Assembly: GCA_003402345.1 (NCBI GenBank) | Contig: QFXH01000013.1 | Coordinates: 1 to 64,000 of the forward strand | DNA from: Candidatus Nitrotoga sp. MKT | Lineage (GTDB): Bacteria; Pseudomonadota; Gammaproteobacteria; Burkholderiales; Gallionellaceae | Length of the DNA: 64,000 nt | Direction of reading: 5' to 3' | Shown here: positions 27,717 through 39,753 of the stretch, one piece after another | Numbering within the stretch: the first letter of the stretch is position 1 | How the letters are laid out: each line of letters opens with the position of its first letter | The notes under the pieces: model-generated | Databases searched by the model: none | What the model was told of the DNA's origin: nothing | The model's input: the letters and a program-made list of their open reading frames with translations, nothing else | Program-made: the position numbers and the translations under genes

Positions 27717-28672
27717 GTGGTTGCCTATCTCACACACCCACATTGCTGCATGAAACAGTTTTATTACACGAAGCCATTGAAGCATTGCAGATTAAACCAG
27801 GTGGCATCTATGTGGACGGCACGTTCGGGCGAGGTGGGCACAGTCAACTGATACTGCACAAGCTGGGCACGATGGGTCGTTTAATTGCATTGGATAAAGA
27901 CCCCGCTGCAGTAGCTGCGGGGCAAGCAATTGCTGATCCACGTTTTGTCATGGTGCATAGTGGATTCGCGCACTTGACCGAGTTACTGGAAAAACTGGCG
28001 GTTGAACAAATAGACGGGGTATTGCTTGATTTGGGCGTGTCTTCGCCACAACTGGATGATGAGCAACGCGGCTTCAGTTTTCGTTTCGACGCGCCACTGG
28101 ACATGCGTATGGATACCAGCAGTGGGCAAACCGCAGCGGAATGGCTAGCCACCGTAGGTGAAAGTTTGCTTGGAGAGGTAATACGTGACTATGGCGAGGA
28201 ACGGTTTGCTACACAGATTGCAAGAGCGCTTGTTGCTGCACGCCAAGAGAAACCTATTACCACTACGCGCCAGCTCAGCGAAATTGTTGCCCAGGCCGTG
28301 CGCACACGTGAGCCCGGGAAAAATCCGGCGACACGCACCTTTCAGGCTATACGGATTTATCTCAACCAAGAACTCGAAGAAATTGCGCGGATTCTCCCGC
28401 AATGTGTAGATTACCTAAGACCAGGAGGACGTATTGTGGTCATCAGTTTTCATTCGCTTGAAGACCGCATAGTGAAGCATTTTCTGCGCGACATGGCGCA
28501 GGGCGATACGTTGCCACGCAATTTACCGATTCGCGCTGCAGATATACCCAAAGGTAGGCTGCACCTGGTCGGTAAAGCAGTTCGCGCCACCTCGCGGGAG
28601 GTGGCGACTAACCCACGGGCACGTAGTGCAGTAATGCGCGTAGCGGAACGTGCGGGGGGAACAAATGGCTAG
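27713..28672 (+). CDS. rsmH: 16S rRNA m4C1402 methyltransferase RsmH (MraW)
   Basis: A 319-residue SAM-dependent enzyme that N4-methylates C1402 of 16S rRNA. The start is GTG 27713, with GGAGG about 10 bases upstream, giving [20 protein letters not shown] at the N-terminus; the track start 27638 lies inside mraZ. SAM site [19 protein letters not shown], then [20 protein letters not shown] and the C-terminal [20 protein letters not shown] are family signatures. It overlaps mraZ by 4 bases and ftsL by 8. Confidence 0.96.
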   Translation: MSGCLSHTPTLLHETVLLHEAIEALQIKPGGIYVDGTFGRGGHSQLILHKLGTMGRLIALDKDPAAVAAGQAIADPRFVMVHSGFAHLTELLEKLAVEQIDGVLLDLGVSSPQLDDEQRGFSFRFDAPLDMRMDTSSGQTAAEWLATVGESLLGEVIRDYGEERFATQIARALVAARQEKPITTTRQLSEIVAQAVRTREPGKNPATRTFQAIRIYLNQELEEIARILPQCVDYLRPGGRIVVISFHSLEDRIVKHFLRDMAQGDTLPRNLPIRAADIPKGRLHLVGKAVRATSREVATNPRARSAVMRVAERAGGTNG

Positions 28673-28955
28673 GGCACATCTACTTTTCTTACTGATGGTG
28701 ATCATTTGCGCGCTGAGTGTTGTGACCTCACAAAACAAGGCGCGCAAATTGTTTGCGGAATTGCAAAAGGAAAGGGATCGCGCGCAACAGATGGAGGTGG
28801 AATGGGGGCAATTACAGCTTGAACAAAGTACCTGGGCGATGCCGGCACGGGTGGAAAAAATCGCTGTCGACAGGTTACAAATGCAGCTACCGAAAAGCCA
28901 ACAGATCCAATTTATTCGTGCTGAAGAGCTGAATAAACCTTTAGCGCAGCCATGA
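28665..28955 (+). CDS. ftsL: Cell division protein FtsL
   Basis: A 96-residue bitopic membrane protein from ATG 28665, preceded by GGGGG. One N-terminal helix ([20 protein letters not shown]), then a periplasmic coiled coil ([20 protein letters not shown]) with leucine heptads. FtsL joins FtsQ and FtsB to activate FtsWI septal synthesis. The end overlaps ftsI by an ATGA. The track start 28650 adds five residues upstream of the ribosome site. Confidence 0.92.
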   Translation: MARAHLLFLLMVIICALSVVTSQNKARKLFAELQKERDRAQQMEVEWGQLQLEQSTWAMPARVEKIAVDRLQMQLPKSQQIQFIRAEELNKPLAQP

Positions 28956-30682
28956 ATTATCCCAGCAATATACAAGCCGCAAAGCTAGCAACATTACCGT
29001 TGTGGCGCTCCCGACTGTTATTTGTGCTGCTGTTATTGGGCATGGGTGCATTGATCGTACGCACAGTCTATTTGCAAAGCATCAACAATAGTTTCCTACA
29101 AGAGAAAGGGAATGCACGTTCCAACCGTGTCATAGACATTAGCGCGCACCGCGGCATGATTACCGACCGTAATGGAGAGCCGCTCGCCATCAGTACGCCT
29201 GTAGAATCCATTTGGGTTAGCCCACAAGATGTAGAAGCGACACCGCAACAAGTGAATCAGTTAGCGCGGATCATGGGCATGAATATCACCGAAGTGAAGA
29301 ATCGTTTATTCGACACTACACGCGACTTCGTTTATCTCCAGCGCCAGTTACCTCCCGAACAGGCGGAAAAAATCGTGAAGCTAGGCATGCCCGGTGTTTC
29401 GCTACGGCGTGAGTATCGCCGCTATTACCCAAGCGGGGACATAACGGCACACCTGCTCGGCTTCACTGACGTAGACGACAACGGTCAGGAAGGGCTGGAG
29501 CTGGCATTACAGAATCAGCTTGGTGGCAAAGCGGGCAGCCAACGCGTAATCAAGGATCGCAAGGGCCATATCGTCGAAGACGTCGCCAGCATTCGCGCGC
29601 CTAAGCCGGGCAGCAATCTGGCGCTAAGTATCGACAGCAAGATCCAATATTTGGCTTACCGGGAAATAAAGCTGGCGGTCGAGCAACATCATGCCAAAAC
29701 CGGCTCCATTGTGGTGCTGGACGCTAAAAGCGGCGAAGTGTTGGCGCTGGCCAATTGGCCAAGTTACAACCCTAATAATCGTGCCAAGTCCAACCTTCAG
29801 GTACTGCGCAACCACGCTGTGACCGACCTATTCGAACCGGGTTCCACACTCAAGCCTTTCACCGTGGCAACGGCGTTAGAGACGGGCAATGTAACGCCAC
29901 AAACCATTATCAATACCGAAAATGGAACAATGCTCGTCGGCAAACACAAGATTCATGACACCCATCCCGAAGAAACACTCACGGTGGCACAAGTAATTCA
30001 AAAATCCAGTAATGTAGGCGCAGCTAAAATTGCACTATCGTTGCCTCCGGAAAAAATCTGGCAAAGCCTGAACGAAAGTGGTTTTGGCATACAGGCCGGC
30101 AGTGGCTTTCCTGGTGAAGCGGCAGGTAAGTTACACGATTACAAGAAGTGGCGGCCCATTGAGCAAGCCACCCTTTCTTATGGCCACGGTATTTCCGTCA
30201 GCCTGTTGCAACTGGCACGCGCCTATACCATATTTGCAAACAAGGGAGAATTGAGGCCAGTGTCATGGCTTAAGCTGGAGGCACCTGTGGCTGGCAAGAA
30301 AGTATATTCGGATGCCACCGCACGCGAAATACTCAACATGCTGGAAATGGCGGTTCTGCCAGGCGGCACCGCGCCGTTGGCCCAGATCAATGGCTACCGC
30401 GTAGCGGGCAAGACTGGCACTGCGCACAAGCTAGAGGGTGGGCACTACATCAATCGTTATATTTCTTCTTTTGTCGGGTTAGCACCCGCGTCCGGTCCAC
30501 GATTGATCGTAGCAGTGATGATCAACGAGCCCAACAACGGTCAATATTACGGCGGGTTAGTCGCAGCACCCGTATTTAGTAATGTGATGGGTGCTACGCT
30601 GCGCCTGCTCAACGTACCTAACGATACGCAGCTCGGAAATACATTAATGCCACCTGCCGATATCGTGAAGGAGGAAGTGTGA
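28952..30682 (+). CDS. ftsI: Peptidoglycan D,D-transpeptidase FtsI (PBP3)
   Basis: A 576-residue class B penicillin-binding protein that cross-links septal peptidoglycan. One N-terminal anchor (LLFVLLLLGMGALIVRTVYL), a PBP dimer domain (about 60-230), then the transpeptidase domain. Motifs: SxxK in EPGSTLKPFT (Ser about 298), SxN in QKSSNVGAAK, KTG in VAGKTGTAHK. It works with FtsW, encoded further on. ATGA overlap with ftsL; the end overlaps murE by 4 bases. Confidence 0.96.
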   Translation: MNYPSNIQAAKLATLPLWRSRLLFVLLLLGMGALIVRTVYLQSINNSFLQEKGNARSNRVIDISAHRGMITDRNGEPLAISTPVESIWVSPQDVEATPQQVNQLARIMGMNITEVKNRLFDTTRDFVYLQRQLPPEQAEKIVKLGMPGVSLRREYRRYYPSGDITAHLLGFTDVDDNGQEGLELALQNQLGGKAGSQRVIKDRKGHIVEDVASIRAPKPGSNLALSIDSKIQYLAYREIKLAVEQHHAKTGSIVVLDAKSGEVLALANWPSYNPNNRAKSNLQVLRNHAVTDLFEPGSTLKPFTVATALETGNVTPQTIINTENGTMLVGKHKIHDTHPEETLTVAQVIQKSSNVGAAKIALSLPPEKIWQSLNESGFGIQAGSGFPGEAAGKLHDYKKWRPIEQATLSYGHGISVSLLQLARAYTIFANKGELRPVSWLKLEAPVAGKKVYSDATAREILNMLEMAVLPGGTAPLAQINGYRVAGKTGTAHKLEGGHYINRYISSFVGLAPASGPRLIVAVMINEPNNGQYYGGLVAAPVFSNVMGATLRLLNVPNDTQLGNTLMPPADIVKEEV

Positions 30683-32208
30683 GCTTCCATTCCGACCTCA
30701 TTACCTCCCTCGGCATAAAGATCACAAAATTAGTGACGGATAGCCGCGAGGTTACGCCAGGCGATACATTCATCGCCTACCCCGGCAGCAAGGCAGATGG
30801 ACGTCAGTTCATTAAGCAAGCTATCGCAAATGGCGCCAATGCAGTGATCTGGGAAGCGCACGGCTTTAGCTGGAACGAAGCATGGCAGCTCCCCAATTTG
30901 GCAGTCGCCGATCTGCGCCATCATGCTGGAGAGATTGCTGACCATGTCTATGGCAGCCCTTCGCAAAAACTGTGGGCAGTCGGTATCACCGGCACCAACG
31001 GTAAGACATCCTGCTGCCACTGGATTGCACAATCATTTTGCGCGCTCAGCAAAAAAACCGCGCTGATCGGAACCTTGGGCAACGGCTTCCACCCTGCTTT
31101 GCAGCCCACCCTGAACACCACACCCGATGCCATCCGCCTGCACGAACTGTTAGCCGACTATCTCGCGCAAGGCGCGCAGGCTGTAGCAATGGAAGTGTCC
31201 TCCCATGCTTTGGAACAAGGACGCGTGAATGGGGTGCAATTTGATGTAGCGCTGCTTACCAATCTCAGCCGAGACCATCTTGACTATCACGGTGACATGC
31301 AAAGCTATGCGGCGGCCAAGCGGCGCTTATTCGATTGGCAACAGCTTAAATACGTTGTACTCAACTTGGACGATGCATTTGGCGCCGAGATTGCCGAGCA
31401 ACTTCAGGACAAAGGCGTGGAAGTGGTGGGCTACGGCCTAAACGATGCCGCCTTGGCCTTGGCCGAACGCCTCGGTTTACGCATGGTTTACGGTGGCGCA
31501 TTACGCATGGATGCGCATGGGTTCAGCCTGCAAATACATTCCAGCTGGGGCGGTGGTGAGCTGCATAACACACTAATCGGGCGCTTTAATGTTGCCAACC
31601 TGTTGGGCGTTATGGCGGTGTTGCTGGTGAGCGGAGTGACATTAAGCAATGCGCTACGCGAATTGTCACTTATCAGCGCAGTGCCCGGACGTATGCAAAC
31701 TTTTGGTGATGGCGGCGACCGCCCCACTGTGGTGGTGGACTATGCGCATACCCCGGATGCACTGGAAAAAGTGTTGCGAGCCCTACGTGAAGTGGTCGGA
31801 CATAAATCCGGGGCTTACGGCGGCAAATTGATGTGTGTGTTTGGTTGTGGCGGCGACCGCGACCGCGGCAAACGCCCGATGATGGGGGCTATCGCAGCCA
31901 AATTGGCAGACGTCGCTATTATTACCAGCGACAACCCGCGCGGCGAAGCGCCACTCGACATAATCGCAGCCATTGTCTCCGGCATTACGGCTGGAGGAAG
32001 GGAAACGAAGGGCATCTACCAAATCATCGAAGATCGCGCCTCGGCCATCGCACAAGCGGTGCTCAGCGCACATGCGACGGATATCGTATTGATTGCCGGT
32101 AAAGGGCACGAGTCATACCAGGAAGTCAGGGGTGTGAAATATCCATTCAGCGACGCCGAGGTTGCACAGCGCGCGTTGTTGGCTTGGCGCGATGAGGTGC
32201 GGGCATGA
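30679..32208 (+). CDS. murE: UDP-MurNAc-L-Ala-D-Glu:meso-DAP ligase MurE
   Basis: A 509-residue Mur ligase that adds the third peptide residue. Start GTG 30679 has AAGGAGGAA before it and overlaps the ftsI stop. The ATP site is VGITGTNGKTSCCHWIAQ, with the carbamylated-lysine region MEVSSHALEQGRVNG and the C-terminal VVVDYAHTPDALEKVL. The motif SDNPRGEAP is the DNPR signature for meso-diaminopimelate, so the cell wall is of the DAP type, as expected for a Gram-negative. The several frames inside it are shadows. Confidence 0.96.
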   Translation: MSFHSDLITSLGIKITKLVTDSREVTPGDTFIAYPGSKADGRQFIKQAIANGANAVIWEAHGFSWNEAWQLPNLAVADLRHHAGEIADHVYGSPSQKLWAVGITGTNGKTSCCHWIAQSFCALSKKTALIGTLGNGFHPALQPTLNTTPDAIRLHELLADYLAQGAQAVAMEVSSHALEQGRVNGVQFDVALLTNLSRDHLDYHGDMQSYAAAKRRLFDWQQLKYVVLNLDDAFGAEIAEQLQDKGVEVVGYGLNDAALALAERLGLRMVYGGALRMDAHGFSLQIHSSWGGGELHNTLIGRFNVANLLGVMAVLLVSGVTLSNALRELSLISAVPGRMQTFGDGGDRPTVVVDYAHTPDALEKVLRALREVVGHKSGAYGGKLMCVFGCGGDRDRGKRPMMGAIAAKLADVAIITSDNPRGEAPLDIIAAIVSGITAGGRETKGIYQIIEDRASAIAQAVLSAHATDIVLIAGKGHESYQEVRGVKYPFSDAEVAQRALLAWRDEVRA

Positions 32209-33632
32209 TGCTGCTATCACAGGCCGCGCAGATTTTGGGCTGCGAGCTTGTCGGCCACGATGTGTTGTTTACCTCCGTGTCCAGCGATAGCCGGGCGATT
32301 AATACAGGCGATCTATTCGTAGCGTTGCAGGGGGAAAATTACGACGGTGCCGCATTTGTTGCCAGTGCTACTCAAAGCGGCGCAGTCGCTGCATTGGTCA
32401 AAACCACAAGTTATCGGGGCGTTGGGTCACCATGCCCCTTGCTGCTGGTTGACGATACACGCCTAGCATTAGGCCGTCTGGCAGCTCATTGGCGTGCGCA
32501 GTTTAGCATCCCCGTGATAGCAGTAACCGGCAGCAATGGCAAAACCACGGTGAAGGAAATGTTGGCAAGCATATTGCGCGCAGCAACAAATGATGATGAC
32601 GCAGTATTAGCAACACTTGGAAATCTCAATAATGACATTGGTATGCCACTTACCTTGCTTAAGTTGCGGGCCGTTCATCGCTATGCGGTGATCGAGATGG
32701 GTATGAGCCATATGGGAGAAATTGAATACCTGACCCAGCTGGCACGGCCAGATGTCGCCATCGTTAATAACGCGGGCAGCGCACACTTGGCCGGACTGGG
32801 TTCGGTGGAGGCGGTGGCGCGCGCTAAAGGGGAAGTTTTCACAGGGTTGCCGCCTCAAGGTACTGTGGTCATTAATGCCGATGACGTTTATGCGCCACTA
32901 TGGCGCGAGTTGGCAGACGGCCATACGATTATTGAATTCGGTCTGCAAAAAAATGGGATGGTACATGCGCAATGGCAGGTGAAAGACTATGGCGTACGTA
33001 TCGAAGTGGGCATGCCGCAGGGTAGCTTCAGCGCACAGCTGCAAGTACCGGGGGTGCACAACGTCCGCAACGCGTTGGCCGCTACTGCGGCAGCGTTGGC
33101 CTTACACGTGCCCTTGCCAGCGATTGTAACGGGGCTAGAACAATTTTCTGGCGTGGCCGCCCGTTTGCAACGTAAAACTGCACTGCATGGTGCGATTCTA
33201 ATAGATGACACCTACAACGCCAATCCGGCCTCACTGCACGCCGCACTCGAGGTATTGGCGCAAAGCGCCGGTAAAAAGATTCTGGTACTCGGCGACATGG
33301 GAGAGTTGGGAGAGGACGCCGCACATCTGCATAGCGAAATTGGCGCAGAAGCCCGCCGTTTTGGAGTGAGCCAGCTATTGGCACTGGGCAAATTGACGCC
33401 TCATGCGGTACATGAGTTTGGCAAAGGTGCCCATCACTTTGAACACATTGAAGATTTATTCGCCGTACTGGATAAAAATTTAGATATTGATAGCACGGTG
33501 CTAGTGAAAGGTTCACGCTTCATGCGCATGGAGAGGGTAGTACAGCACTGCACTGAAATAAATAAGGTAAGAGAGGAAGCATACAAAAAAGAATCTGCGC
33601 ACAAGCTCCACCATCCTTCATTGACCCCTTAA
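32205..33632 (+). CDS. murF: UDP-MurNAc-tripeptide:D-Ala-D-Ala ligase MurF
   Basis: A 475-residue Mur ligase that adds D-Ala-D-Ala to complete the pentapeptide. ATP site [20 protein letters not shown], then [13 protein letters not shown] and [20 protein letters not shown], typical Mur[20 protein letters not shown] lies at the domain 3 entry. ATGATG at 32205 offers two starts, overlapping murE by 4 bases. The last 20 or so residues ([16 protein letters not shown]) are a non-conserved tail. A 23-base gap separates it from mraY. Confidence 0.95.
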   Translation: MMLLSQAAQILGCELVGHDVLFTSVSSDSRAINTGDLFVALQGENYDGAAFVASATQSGAVAALVKTTSYRGVGSPCPLLLVDDTRLALGRLAAHWRAQFSIPVIAVTGSNGKTTVKEMLASILRAATNDDDAVLATLGNLNNDIGMPLTLLKLRAVHRYAVIEMGMSHMGEIEYLTQLARPDVAIVNNAGSAHLAGLGSVEAVARAKGEVFTGLPPQGTVVINADDVYAPLWRELADGHTIIEFGLQKNGMVHAQWQVKDYGVRIEVGMPQGSFSAQLQVPGVHNVRNALAATAAALALHVPLPAIVTGLEQFSGVAARLQRKTALHGAILIDDTYNANPASLHAALEVLAQSAGKKILVLGDMGELGEDAAHLHSEIGAEARRFGVSQLLALGKLTPHAVHEFGKGAHHFEHIEDLFAVLDKNLDIDSTVLVKGSRFMRMERVVQHCTEINKVREEAYKKESAHKLHHPSLTP

Positions 33633-33655
33633 CCGACCGGCCGAAAGAAACAAAA

Positions 33656-34741
33656 ATGTTACTTAAATTCGCGCAATGGTTATCACAATATTTTAGCGTA
33701 TTCAGTGTATTCAATTACATCACGCTGCGTGCCGTGCTGGCTGCAATGACTGCGCTGTCTATTTCCTTCTTGGTCGGGCCAATGATGATACGTAAACTGA
33801 CCGCCTATAAGATAGGCCAAGCGGTTCGGGATGACGGTCCACAGACACATCTGGTAAAAGCTGGCACACCAACCATGGGTGGCGCATTAATTCTCACCTC
33901 AATCGCCATCACCACATTATTGTGGGCCGATCTGAACAATAAGTATGTATGGGTGGTGTTGCTGACCACTTTGAGTTTCGGCGCGATCGGTTGGGTCGAT
34001 GACTACCGCAAAGTAGTACATCGCAACCCCAAAGGCTTATCTGCCAAAGCCAAGATATTCTGGCAATCCATCATTGCAGTCATCGTGGCGGGGTACCTGT
34101 GGCAACACGCCAGCCTGCCTGCGCATACCGAATTTATCGTGCCCTTCTTCAAGCATCTAGTATTTCCGCTCGCGGCATTCACTTTCATTTTGCTGGCCTA
34201 TCTGGTTATCGTTGGCACCAGTAACGCAGTAAATTTAACCGATGGCCTAGACGGCTTAGCGATTATGCCTACAGTGATGATAAGCAGTGCGCTGGCGATC
34301 TTCGCTTATGTTGCGGGCCATGCAGTATTCGCCAAGTATCTTGGCATGCCGCATGTTCCTGGTGCGAGCGAATTGGCGGTGTTCTGCGGCGCAATTGCGG
34401 GCGCTGGGCTAGCTTTTTTGTGGTTTAACGCTTATCCGGCAGAGGTATTCATGGGCGACGTAGGTGCGCTGGCGCTGGGCGCTGCACTTGGCACAGTGGC
34501 AGTGATCGTGCGCCAGGAAATCGTACTGCTTATCATGGGCGGGGTATTTGTACTGGAAACGCTATCAGTGGTCATTCAGGTGGCCTCTTTCAAACTTACT
34601 GGCAAGCGTATCTTCCGCATGGCACCACTCCACCATCATTATGAATTGAAGGGCTGGAAAGAGAATCAAGTGGTTGTTCGGTTTTGGATTATTTCGATGA
34701 TGTTGGTATTAATCGGATTGACGACGCTGAAATTGCGATGA
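33656..34741 (+). CDS. mraY: Phospho-MurNAc-pentapeptide transferase MraY
   Basis: A 361-residue inner-membrane enzyme that makes lipid I from UDP-MurNAc-pentapeptide and undecaprenyl phosphate. About ten helices. Catalytic regions: [34 protein letters not shown] (DD motif), [14 protein letters not shown] and the C-terminal [20 protein letters not shown] with the HHH motif. ATG 33656; the end overlaps murD by 4 bases. Confidence 0.96.
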   Translation: MLLKFAQWLSQYFSVFSVFNYITLRAVLAAMTALSISFLVGPMMIRKLTAYKIGQAVRDDGPQTHLVKAGTPTMGGALILTSIAITTLLWADLNNKYVWVVLLTTLSFGAIGWVDDYRKVVHRNPKGLSAKAKIFWQSIIAVIVAGYLWQHASLPAHTEFIVPFFKHLVFPLAAFTFILLAYLVIVGTSNAVNLTDGLDGLAIMPTVMISSALAIFAYVAGHAVFAKYLGMPHVPGASELAVFCGAIAGAGLAFLWFNAYPAEVFMGDVGALALGAALGTVAVIVRQEIVLLIMGGVFVLETLSVVIQVASFKLTGKRIFRMAPLHHHYELKGWKENQVVVRFWIISMMLVLIGLTTLKLR

Positions 34742-36138
34742 TGATATTGAGAAACAAATCGGTACTGGTACTTGGTCTCGGCGAAACCGGGCTGTCGCTC
34801 GTGCGTTGGCTTAGTGCACAGGGTGCGCGGGTGCGCGCTGCCGATAGTCGTGACCTTCCTCCATCTATGGATACATTGCGCTCGCAACTTCCCGAGACGG
34901 AATTGCACTGCGGTGTGTTTCGCAGCGAATTACTCAATGATATCGACTTGATCGCCATCAGTCCCGGCATCCCATTGAATAGCCAGCTCATCGTGCAAGC
35001 AGCAGCACGTGGCATTCCAATAATGGGAGATATTGAATTATTTGCGCAATCATTGCCGCAAGACCGGCGTCCTAAAATTATTGCCATCACTGGTGCCAAT
35101 GGTAAGACCACGGTCACCAGCATGGTCGGTGCAATGTGCCGTGCGGCAGGTTTGGACACGGAAGTGGCTGGCAATATTTCGCCCGCAGTACTGGATGTAC
35201 TATTACAGCGCCAAGGACAGCAACCGGATGTTTGGGTGCTTGAACTTTCCAGCTTTCAGTTGGAAACCACTTCCTCCCTTAGTGCGGATGCAGCAACGGT
35301 ACTCAACATCAGCGAAGACCATCTCGATCGTTATTCCGACATAAACGAATATATAGCCGCCAAGGCGCGCATCTTCCGTAACAATGGGCAAAGAAGCGTG
35401 CAAGTGCTCAATCGCGATGATGAATTTAGTGCTGGCATGGCGTTATCAGGACGCATACTCAATACATTTGGATTGAATACACCACCTCCCACCGATAGTG
35501 ACTGGGGCATAGATAGTAGCAGCGAGGATGTATGGCTAATGCATGGCCAGCGGCGTGTGATGAATGCTAATGAGCTGCGGGTGGCGGGACTGCATAACGT
35601 AGCCAACGCATTGGCTGCCTTGGCCTTGTGCCATGCCGTAGGTTTGCCGCTGGCACCATTGCTGAGTGCGCTGCGAACTTTCGAGGGTTTGCCGCATCGT
35701 GTGCAGCCCATCGCAGAAATCAACAACATCGTTTATTACGACGACTCCAAAGGAACGAATGTCGGCGCTACCATAGCGGCACTACAGGGTTTAAGACGGC
35801 CTGCCGTGTTGATCGCGGGCGGAGAAGGCAAAGGACAGGATTTTGCGCCGCTCTATCCGGTAGTAATGCAGTACGCGCGGGCAGTAGTGCTCATCGGACG
35901 CGATGCTGACGAAATTGCAGCGGCGCTGCAAAATTGCGGTGTGCCTGTGGTTCATGCACAGGATATGGTCGATGCAGTGCGTCAGAGTGCCTCCCTGGCA
36001 CAGCCGGGTGACGCAGTCCTGTTATCGCCAGCCTGCGCCAGCTTTGATATGTTCCGTAATTACAGCCATCGCGCTGAAGTATTTAACGCTGCAGTGCATG
36101 CGTTACGAGGGGATATGGCATGCTCACCGCAAGCCTAA
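34738..36138 (+). CDS. murD: UDP-MurNAc-L-Ala:D-Glu ligase MurD
   Basis: A 466-residue Mur ligase that adds D-Glu. Start ATG 34738 (or the next ATG 34741), giving [20 protein letters not shown]; the track start at 34684 lies in mraY. ATP site [44 protein letters not shown] and [17 protein letters not shown] are typical MurD blocks. It overlaps mraY by 4 bases and ftsW by 19. Confidence 0.95.
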   Translation: MMILRNKSVLVLGLGETGLSLVRWLSAQGARVRAADSRDLPPSMDTLRSQLPETELHCGVFRSELLNDIDLIAISPGIPLNSQLIVQAAARGIPIMGDIELFAQSLPQDRRPKIIAITGANGKTTVTSMVGAMCRAAGLDTEVAGNISPAVLDVLLQRQGQQPDVWVLELSSFQLETTSSLSADAATVLNISEDHLDRYSDINEYIAAKARIFRNNGQRSVQVLNRDDEFSAGMALSGRILNTFGLNTPPPTDSDWGIDSSSEDVWLMHGQRRVMNANELRVAGLHNVANALAALALCHAVGLPLAPLLSALRTFEGLPHRVQPIAEINNIVYYDDSKGTNVGATIAALQGLRRPAVLIAGGEGKGQDFAPLYPVVMQYARAVVLIGRDADEIAAALQNCGVPVVHAQDMVDAVRQSASLAQPGDAVLLSPACASFDMFRNYSHRAEVFNAAVHALRGDMACSPQA

Positions 36139-37283
36139 CCAGCCGTCACCATGCATTGGTGGAATACGACGGGATACTGTCGTGGATAACCATCGCGTTG
36201 TTGGCGTTCGGACTGATAATGGTGTATTCAGCTTCTATCGCCACTGCCGAAGCAAGCAAGTTCACAAACTTTCAACCGACGTATTATTTGGTGCGGCATG
36301 GCCTGTATATTTTCATAGGTATCGTGGCCGGGGTAATGGCGTTTCAGGTATCGCTAGAGAACTGGCAGAAGCTAGCGCCCTACCTATTTCTGCTTGGTGT
36401 AGCACTACTCATTCTAGTGCTTATCCCCGGCATCGGGCGCGAAGTGAATGGCAGCCGCCGCTGGCTTTCACTGTTCGTCATTAATCTCCAACCATCTGAA
36501 CTCATAAAATTATTTGCCGTACTGTATGCCGCCGATTACACCGTGCGCAAAGGTTTTCTCAAAAATCACTGGGGCCAAGCATTTCTACCGATGTTCGCGG
36601 TAATGGCGCTGGTCGGAAGCTTGTTATTGCAAGAGCCGGATATGGGTTCTTTCTTCGTGATTTGTATTGTCGCGATATGTATTCTGTTTCTTGGTGGCTT
36701 TAATATCAAGGTGTTCGCCGGATTGATGATTGCCCTGCCTATCGCATTTGCAGCCCTTATTTTTTCATCGCCTTATCGCATGCAGCGCGTAATCGGCTTT
36801 ATGGATCCGTGGTCTGATCCTTATGGCAAAGGTTACCAGTTAAGCCATGCATTGATCGCATTTGGTCGCGGCGAATGGTTCGGCGTGGGGCTGGGCGGCA
36901 GTTTACAAAAATTATTCTATTTGCCAGAAGCCCATACCGACTTTCTACTCGCGGTCATTGCTGAAGAGCTTGGATTGATTGGTGTATGCATAGTTGTCCT
37001 GCTATTTACCGGACTGATCATTCGCGCCTTCGCCATTGGCCGTCAAGCCGCCAATCTCGACCGCCAGTTTGCCGCGCTGGTGGCACAAGGTATTGCCGTG
37101 TGGCTAGGCGTGCAAGCGATGATAAATATTGGCGTAAATACGGGCGTATTGCCCACCAAGGGGTTAACCCTGCCTTTTCTTAGTTTTGGCGGCAGTAGCG
37201 TGGTAGTGAGTTGCATTGCGGCAACGCTGCTACTGCGCATCGATTGGGAAAACAGACGGATATTGAGAGGCCTGCCAATATGA
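36120..37283 (+). CDS. ftsW: Lipid II polymerase FtsW (SEDS family)
   Basis: A 387-residue SEDS glycosyltransferase with ten helices that polymerises septal glycan together with FtsI. Signature blocks: GREVNGSRRWLSLFVINLQP, LLQEPDMGSFFVICIV and GRGEWFGVGLGGSLQKLFYL followed by PEAHTDFLLAVIAEELG, and FGGSSVVVSCIAATLLLRID at the C-terminus. ATG 36120 lies in the end of murD; ATGA overlap with murG. Confidence 0.95.
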   Translation: MLTASLTSRHHALVEYDGILSWITIALLAFGLIMVYSASIATAEASKFTNFQPTYYLVRHGLYIFIGIVAGVMAFQVSLENWQKLAPYLFLLGVALLILVLIPGIGREVNGSRRWLSLFVINLQPSELIKLFAVLYAADYTVRKGFLKNHWGQAFLPMFAVMALVGSLLLQEPDMGSFFVICIVAICILFLGGFNIKVFAGLMIALPIAFAALIFSSPYRMQRVIGFMDPWSDPYGKGYQLSHALIAFGRGEWFGVGLGGSLQKLFYLPEAHTDFLLAVIAEELGLIGVCIVVLLFTGLIIRAFAIGRQAANLDRQFAALVAQGIAVWLGVQAMINIGVNTGVLPTKGLTLPFLSFGGSSVVVSCIAATLLLRIDWENRRILRGLPI

Positions 37284-38341
37284 CTCGTAATATCTTGATC
37301 ATGGCTGGCGGAACAGGTGGCCATATATTTCCAGCTTTAGCCGTAGCTGACTACCTGCATTCAAAAAACTGGCACATCATTTGGTTGGGCGCACCCAGAA
37401 GCATGGAAGCAGAATTGGTACCCCAACACGGCTATGAAATGGCCAGCGTGCGTTTCTCCGGCCTGCGCGGAAAGGGGTTGTTGCGCAAATTAATGCTGCC
37501 ACTCAATCTGCTGCTGGCATTGGGGCAAAGCGGCGCGGCATTGTTGCGTCATCGTCCCGACGTGGTGCTGGGCATGGGGGGCTATATCACTTTCCCTGGC
37601 GGAATCATGGCTGCCTTGATGCGCCGTCCCTTATTGATTCATGAACAAAACTCAATTGCCGGACTAAGCAATAAAGTTCTGGCGCGATTGGCCGCACGGG
37701 TGCTGAGTGGTTTTCCGCACGTACTGCCCGCAGCTGAATGGTGTGGCAATCCAGTACGCGACAGCATTACTGCCTTACCTGAGCCACATGTACGTTACGC
37801 CGCACGTAGCGGCGTGCTTAACCTACTAGTACTGGGTGGCAGTTTAGGTGCACAGGCAATCAATGAATGCATGCCGCAAGCATTGGCATTATTACCACAG
37901 GGCACGCGCCACAACGTGTTACACCAAACTGGCAAACAGCATTTAGAAGCGGTGCGCACCGCCTACCAGCAGGCAACAGTAAATGCCGAATCTCGGCCAT
38001 TTCTAGATGATATGGCACAGCATTATGCGTGGGCAGACATAGTTATTTGCCGTGCTGGTGCCTTAACTATTGCCGAATTGGCAGCTGCTGGCGTAGCCAG
38101 CATACTGGTGCCATTTCCATTTGCAGTAGATGATCACCAGACCGGAAATGCGCGCTTTCTCAGCGAACGCGGCGCGGCCATCCTACTACCACAGACCGAA
38201 TTAAAACCACAGTCCTTGGCAAATTTATTACAGGGAATAACCAGGGAATACGCTCTGAACATGGCACAAAGCGCGCGCAAACTGGCCAAACCAGAAGCAA
38301 CACAATGTGTTGCACAAGTATGTATGGAGTTGGCTGGATGA
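37280..38341 (+). CDS. murG: UDP-GlcNAc:lipid I GlcNAc transferase MurG
   Basis: A 353-residue peripheral membrane GT28 enzyme that converts lipid I to lipid II. ATG 37280 gives [20 protein letters not shown] with the GGTGGH donor/acceptor loop; the track start 37211 is inside ftsW. Further features: [51 protein letters not shown] and [24 protein letters not shown] overlaps on both sides (ftsW and murC). Confidence 0.95.
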   Translation: MTRNILIMAGGTGGHIFPALAVADYLHSKNWHIIWLGAPRSMEAELVPQHGYEMASVRFSGLRGKGLLRKLMLPLNLLLALGQSGAALLRHRPDVVLGMGGYITFPGGIMAALMRRPLLIHEQNSIAGLSNKVLARLAARVLSGFPHVLPAAEWCGNPVRDSITALPEPHVRYAARSGVLNLLVLGGSLGAQAINECMPQALALLPQGTRHNVLHQTGKQHLEAVRTAYQQATVNAESRPFLDDMAQHYAWADIVICRAGALTIAELAAAGVASILVPFPFAVDDHQTGNARFLSERGAAILLPQTELKPQSLANLLQGITREYALNMAQSARKLAKPEATQCVAQVCMELAG

Positions 38342-39753
38342 AACACAAAGTTAAACACATCCACTTCGTTGGCATAGGTGGCTCCGGCATGAGCGGAATC
38401 GCCGAAGTATTGCTTAATTTGGGTTATCAAGTAAGTGGTTCTGATCTAGCCAACAATACAATCACGCAACGTATGGAACAACTCGGTGCGACGGTATATT
38501 TGGGACATGACGGTAGTCATTCGGCGAATGCCAATGCAGTGGTAGTGTCTTCCGCAGTAGCCCCAAACAACCCGGAGATAGTAGCCGCGCGCGCGCGCAA
38601 TATTCCAGTGGTGCCGCGCGCAATGATGCTGGCGGAACTGATGCGGTTACGCCAGGGAATCGCCGTGGCCGGTACACATGGCAAGACCACCACTACCAGT
38701 CTGACCGCGAGCGTGTTAGCTAAAGGTGGTTTTGACCCAACTTTTGTCATCGGCGGGAAACTTAATAGTAGCGGCACCAACGCCAAGCTGGGAACTGGCG
38801 AATTTATCGTAGTGGAAGCCGATGAATCGGATGCTTCGTTTTTGTACCTGCAACCCATCTTGGCTGTGATTACCAACATTGATGCCGATCACATGGAAAC
38901 ATACGAACATGATTTCTCGAAGCTGAAGCAGGCATTCGTGGATTTCGTCGAACACTTACCATTCTATGGCATGGTCATGGTGTGTGTGGATGATGCCAAC
39001 ATACGCGACATTTTGCCCAGTATCAGCAAGCCCGTTACCACTTATGGTTTTGCCGAAGACGCGCAAATCCGTGCGGTGAATGTGCGCCATCAAGATGGCA
39101 AAATGCGGTTCACCGCACTGTGCCGACAAAACGGCCAGCCACGCGATCTGGATATCATTCTCAATCTGCCCGGGCGGCATAACGTACAAAATGCGCTAGC
39201 GGCAATCGCCGTAGGGCTGGAAGTTGGCGTAACGGATGATGCCATCGTTAGCGCGCTAGGCGAATTTGAGGGGGTTGGTCGACGTTTTCAGCGCTATGGC
39301 GAAATTCCACTGGGTAACGGCACTTTTACCCTGATCGATGATTACGGCCATCATCCCATCGAAATACTGGCGACAATCAATGCTGTGCGCGGGGCATTTC
39401 CGGGACGGCGTTTATTGCTGGCGTTTCAGCCCCATCGCTACACGCGTACGCGCGATTTATTTGAAGATTTCGTCAAGGTATTAAGCGGGGTGGATGTGCT
39501 ACTGCTAGCCGAAGTATATGCCGCAGGCGAAACGCCCATCGTAGCAGCAGACGGACGGGCGCTGACTCACGCGTTACGGGTGGCCGGGCAAAGCAAGGTG
39601 TTGTTCGTGGAACAAATTCAAGATATGCCGCAGGCCATTCTGAATATGGCACAAGCCGGGGATGTGGTCGTAACCATGGGAGCCGGTTCAATCGGTAGTG
39701 TAGCGAACACGCTAAAAAATATAGCCACAAATATTGGCGTATCTTCTAAATGA
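38338..39753 (+). CDS. murC: UDP-MurNAc:L-Ala ligase MurC
   Basis: A 471-residue Mur ligase, first amino acid addition. ATG 38338 gives [20 protein letters not shown]; the track start 38305 lies in murG. ATP site [49 protein letters not shown] and [20 protein letters not shown] are family marks. Four-base overlaps with murG and murB. Confidence 0.95.
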   Translation: MKHKVKHIHFVGIGGSGMSGIAEVLLNLGYQVSGSDLANNTITQRMEQLGATVYLGHDGSHSANANAVVVSSAVAPNNPEIVAARARNIPVVPRAMMLAELMRLRQGIAVAGTHGKTTTTSLTASVLAKGGFDPTFVIGGKLNSSGTNAKLGTGEFIVVEADESDASFLYLQPILAVITNIDADHMETYEHDFSKLKQAFVDFVEHLPFYGMVMVCVDDANIRDILPSISKPVTTYGFAEDAQIRAVNVRHQDGKMRFTALCRQNGQPRDLDIILNLPGRHNVQNALAAIAVGLEVGVTDDAIVSALGEFEGVGRRFQRYGEIPLGNGTFTLIDDYGHHPIEILATINAVRGAFPGRRLLLAFQPHRYTRTRDLFEDFVKVLSGVDVLLLAEVYAAGETPIVAADGRALTHALRVAGQSKVLFVEQIQDMPQAILNMAQAGDVVVTMGAGSIGSVANTLKNIATNIGVSSK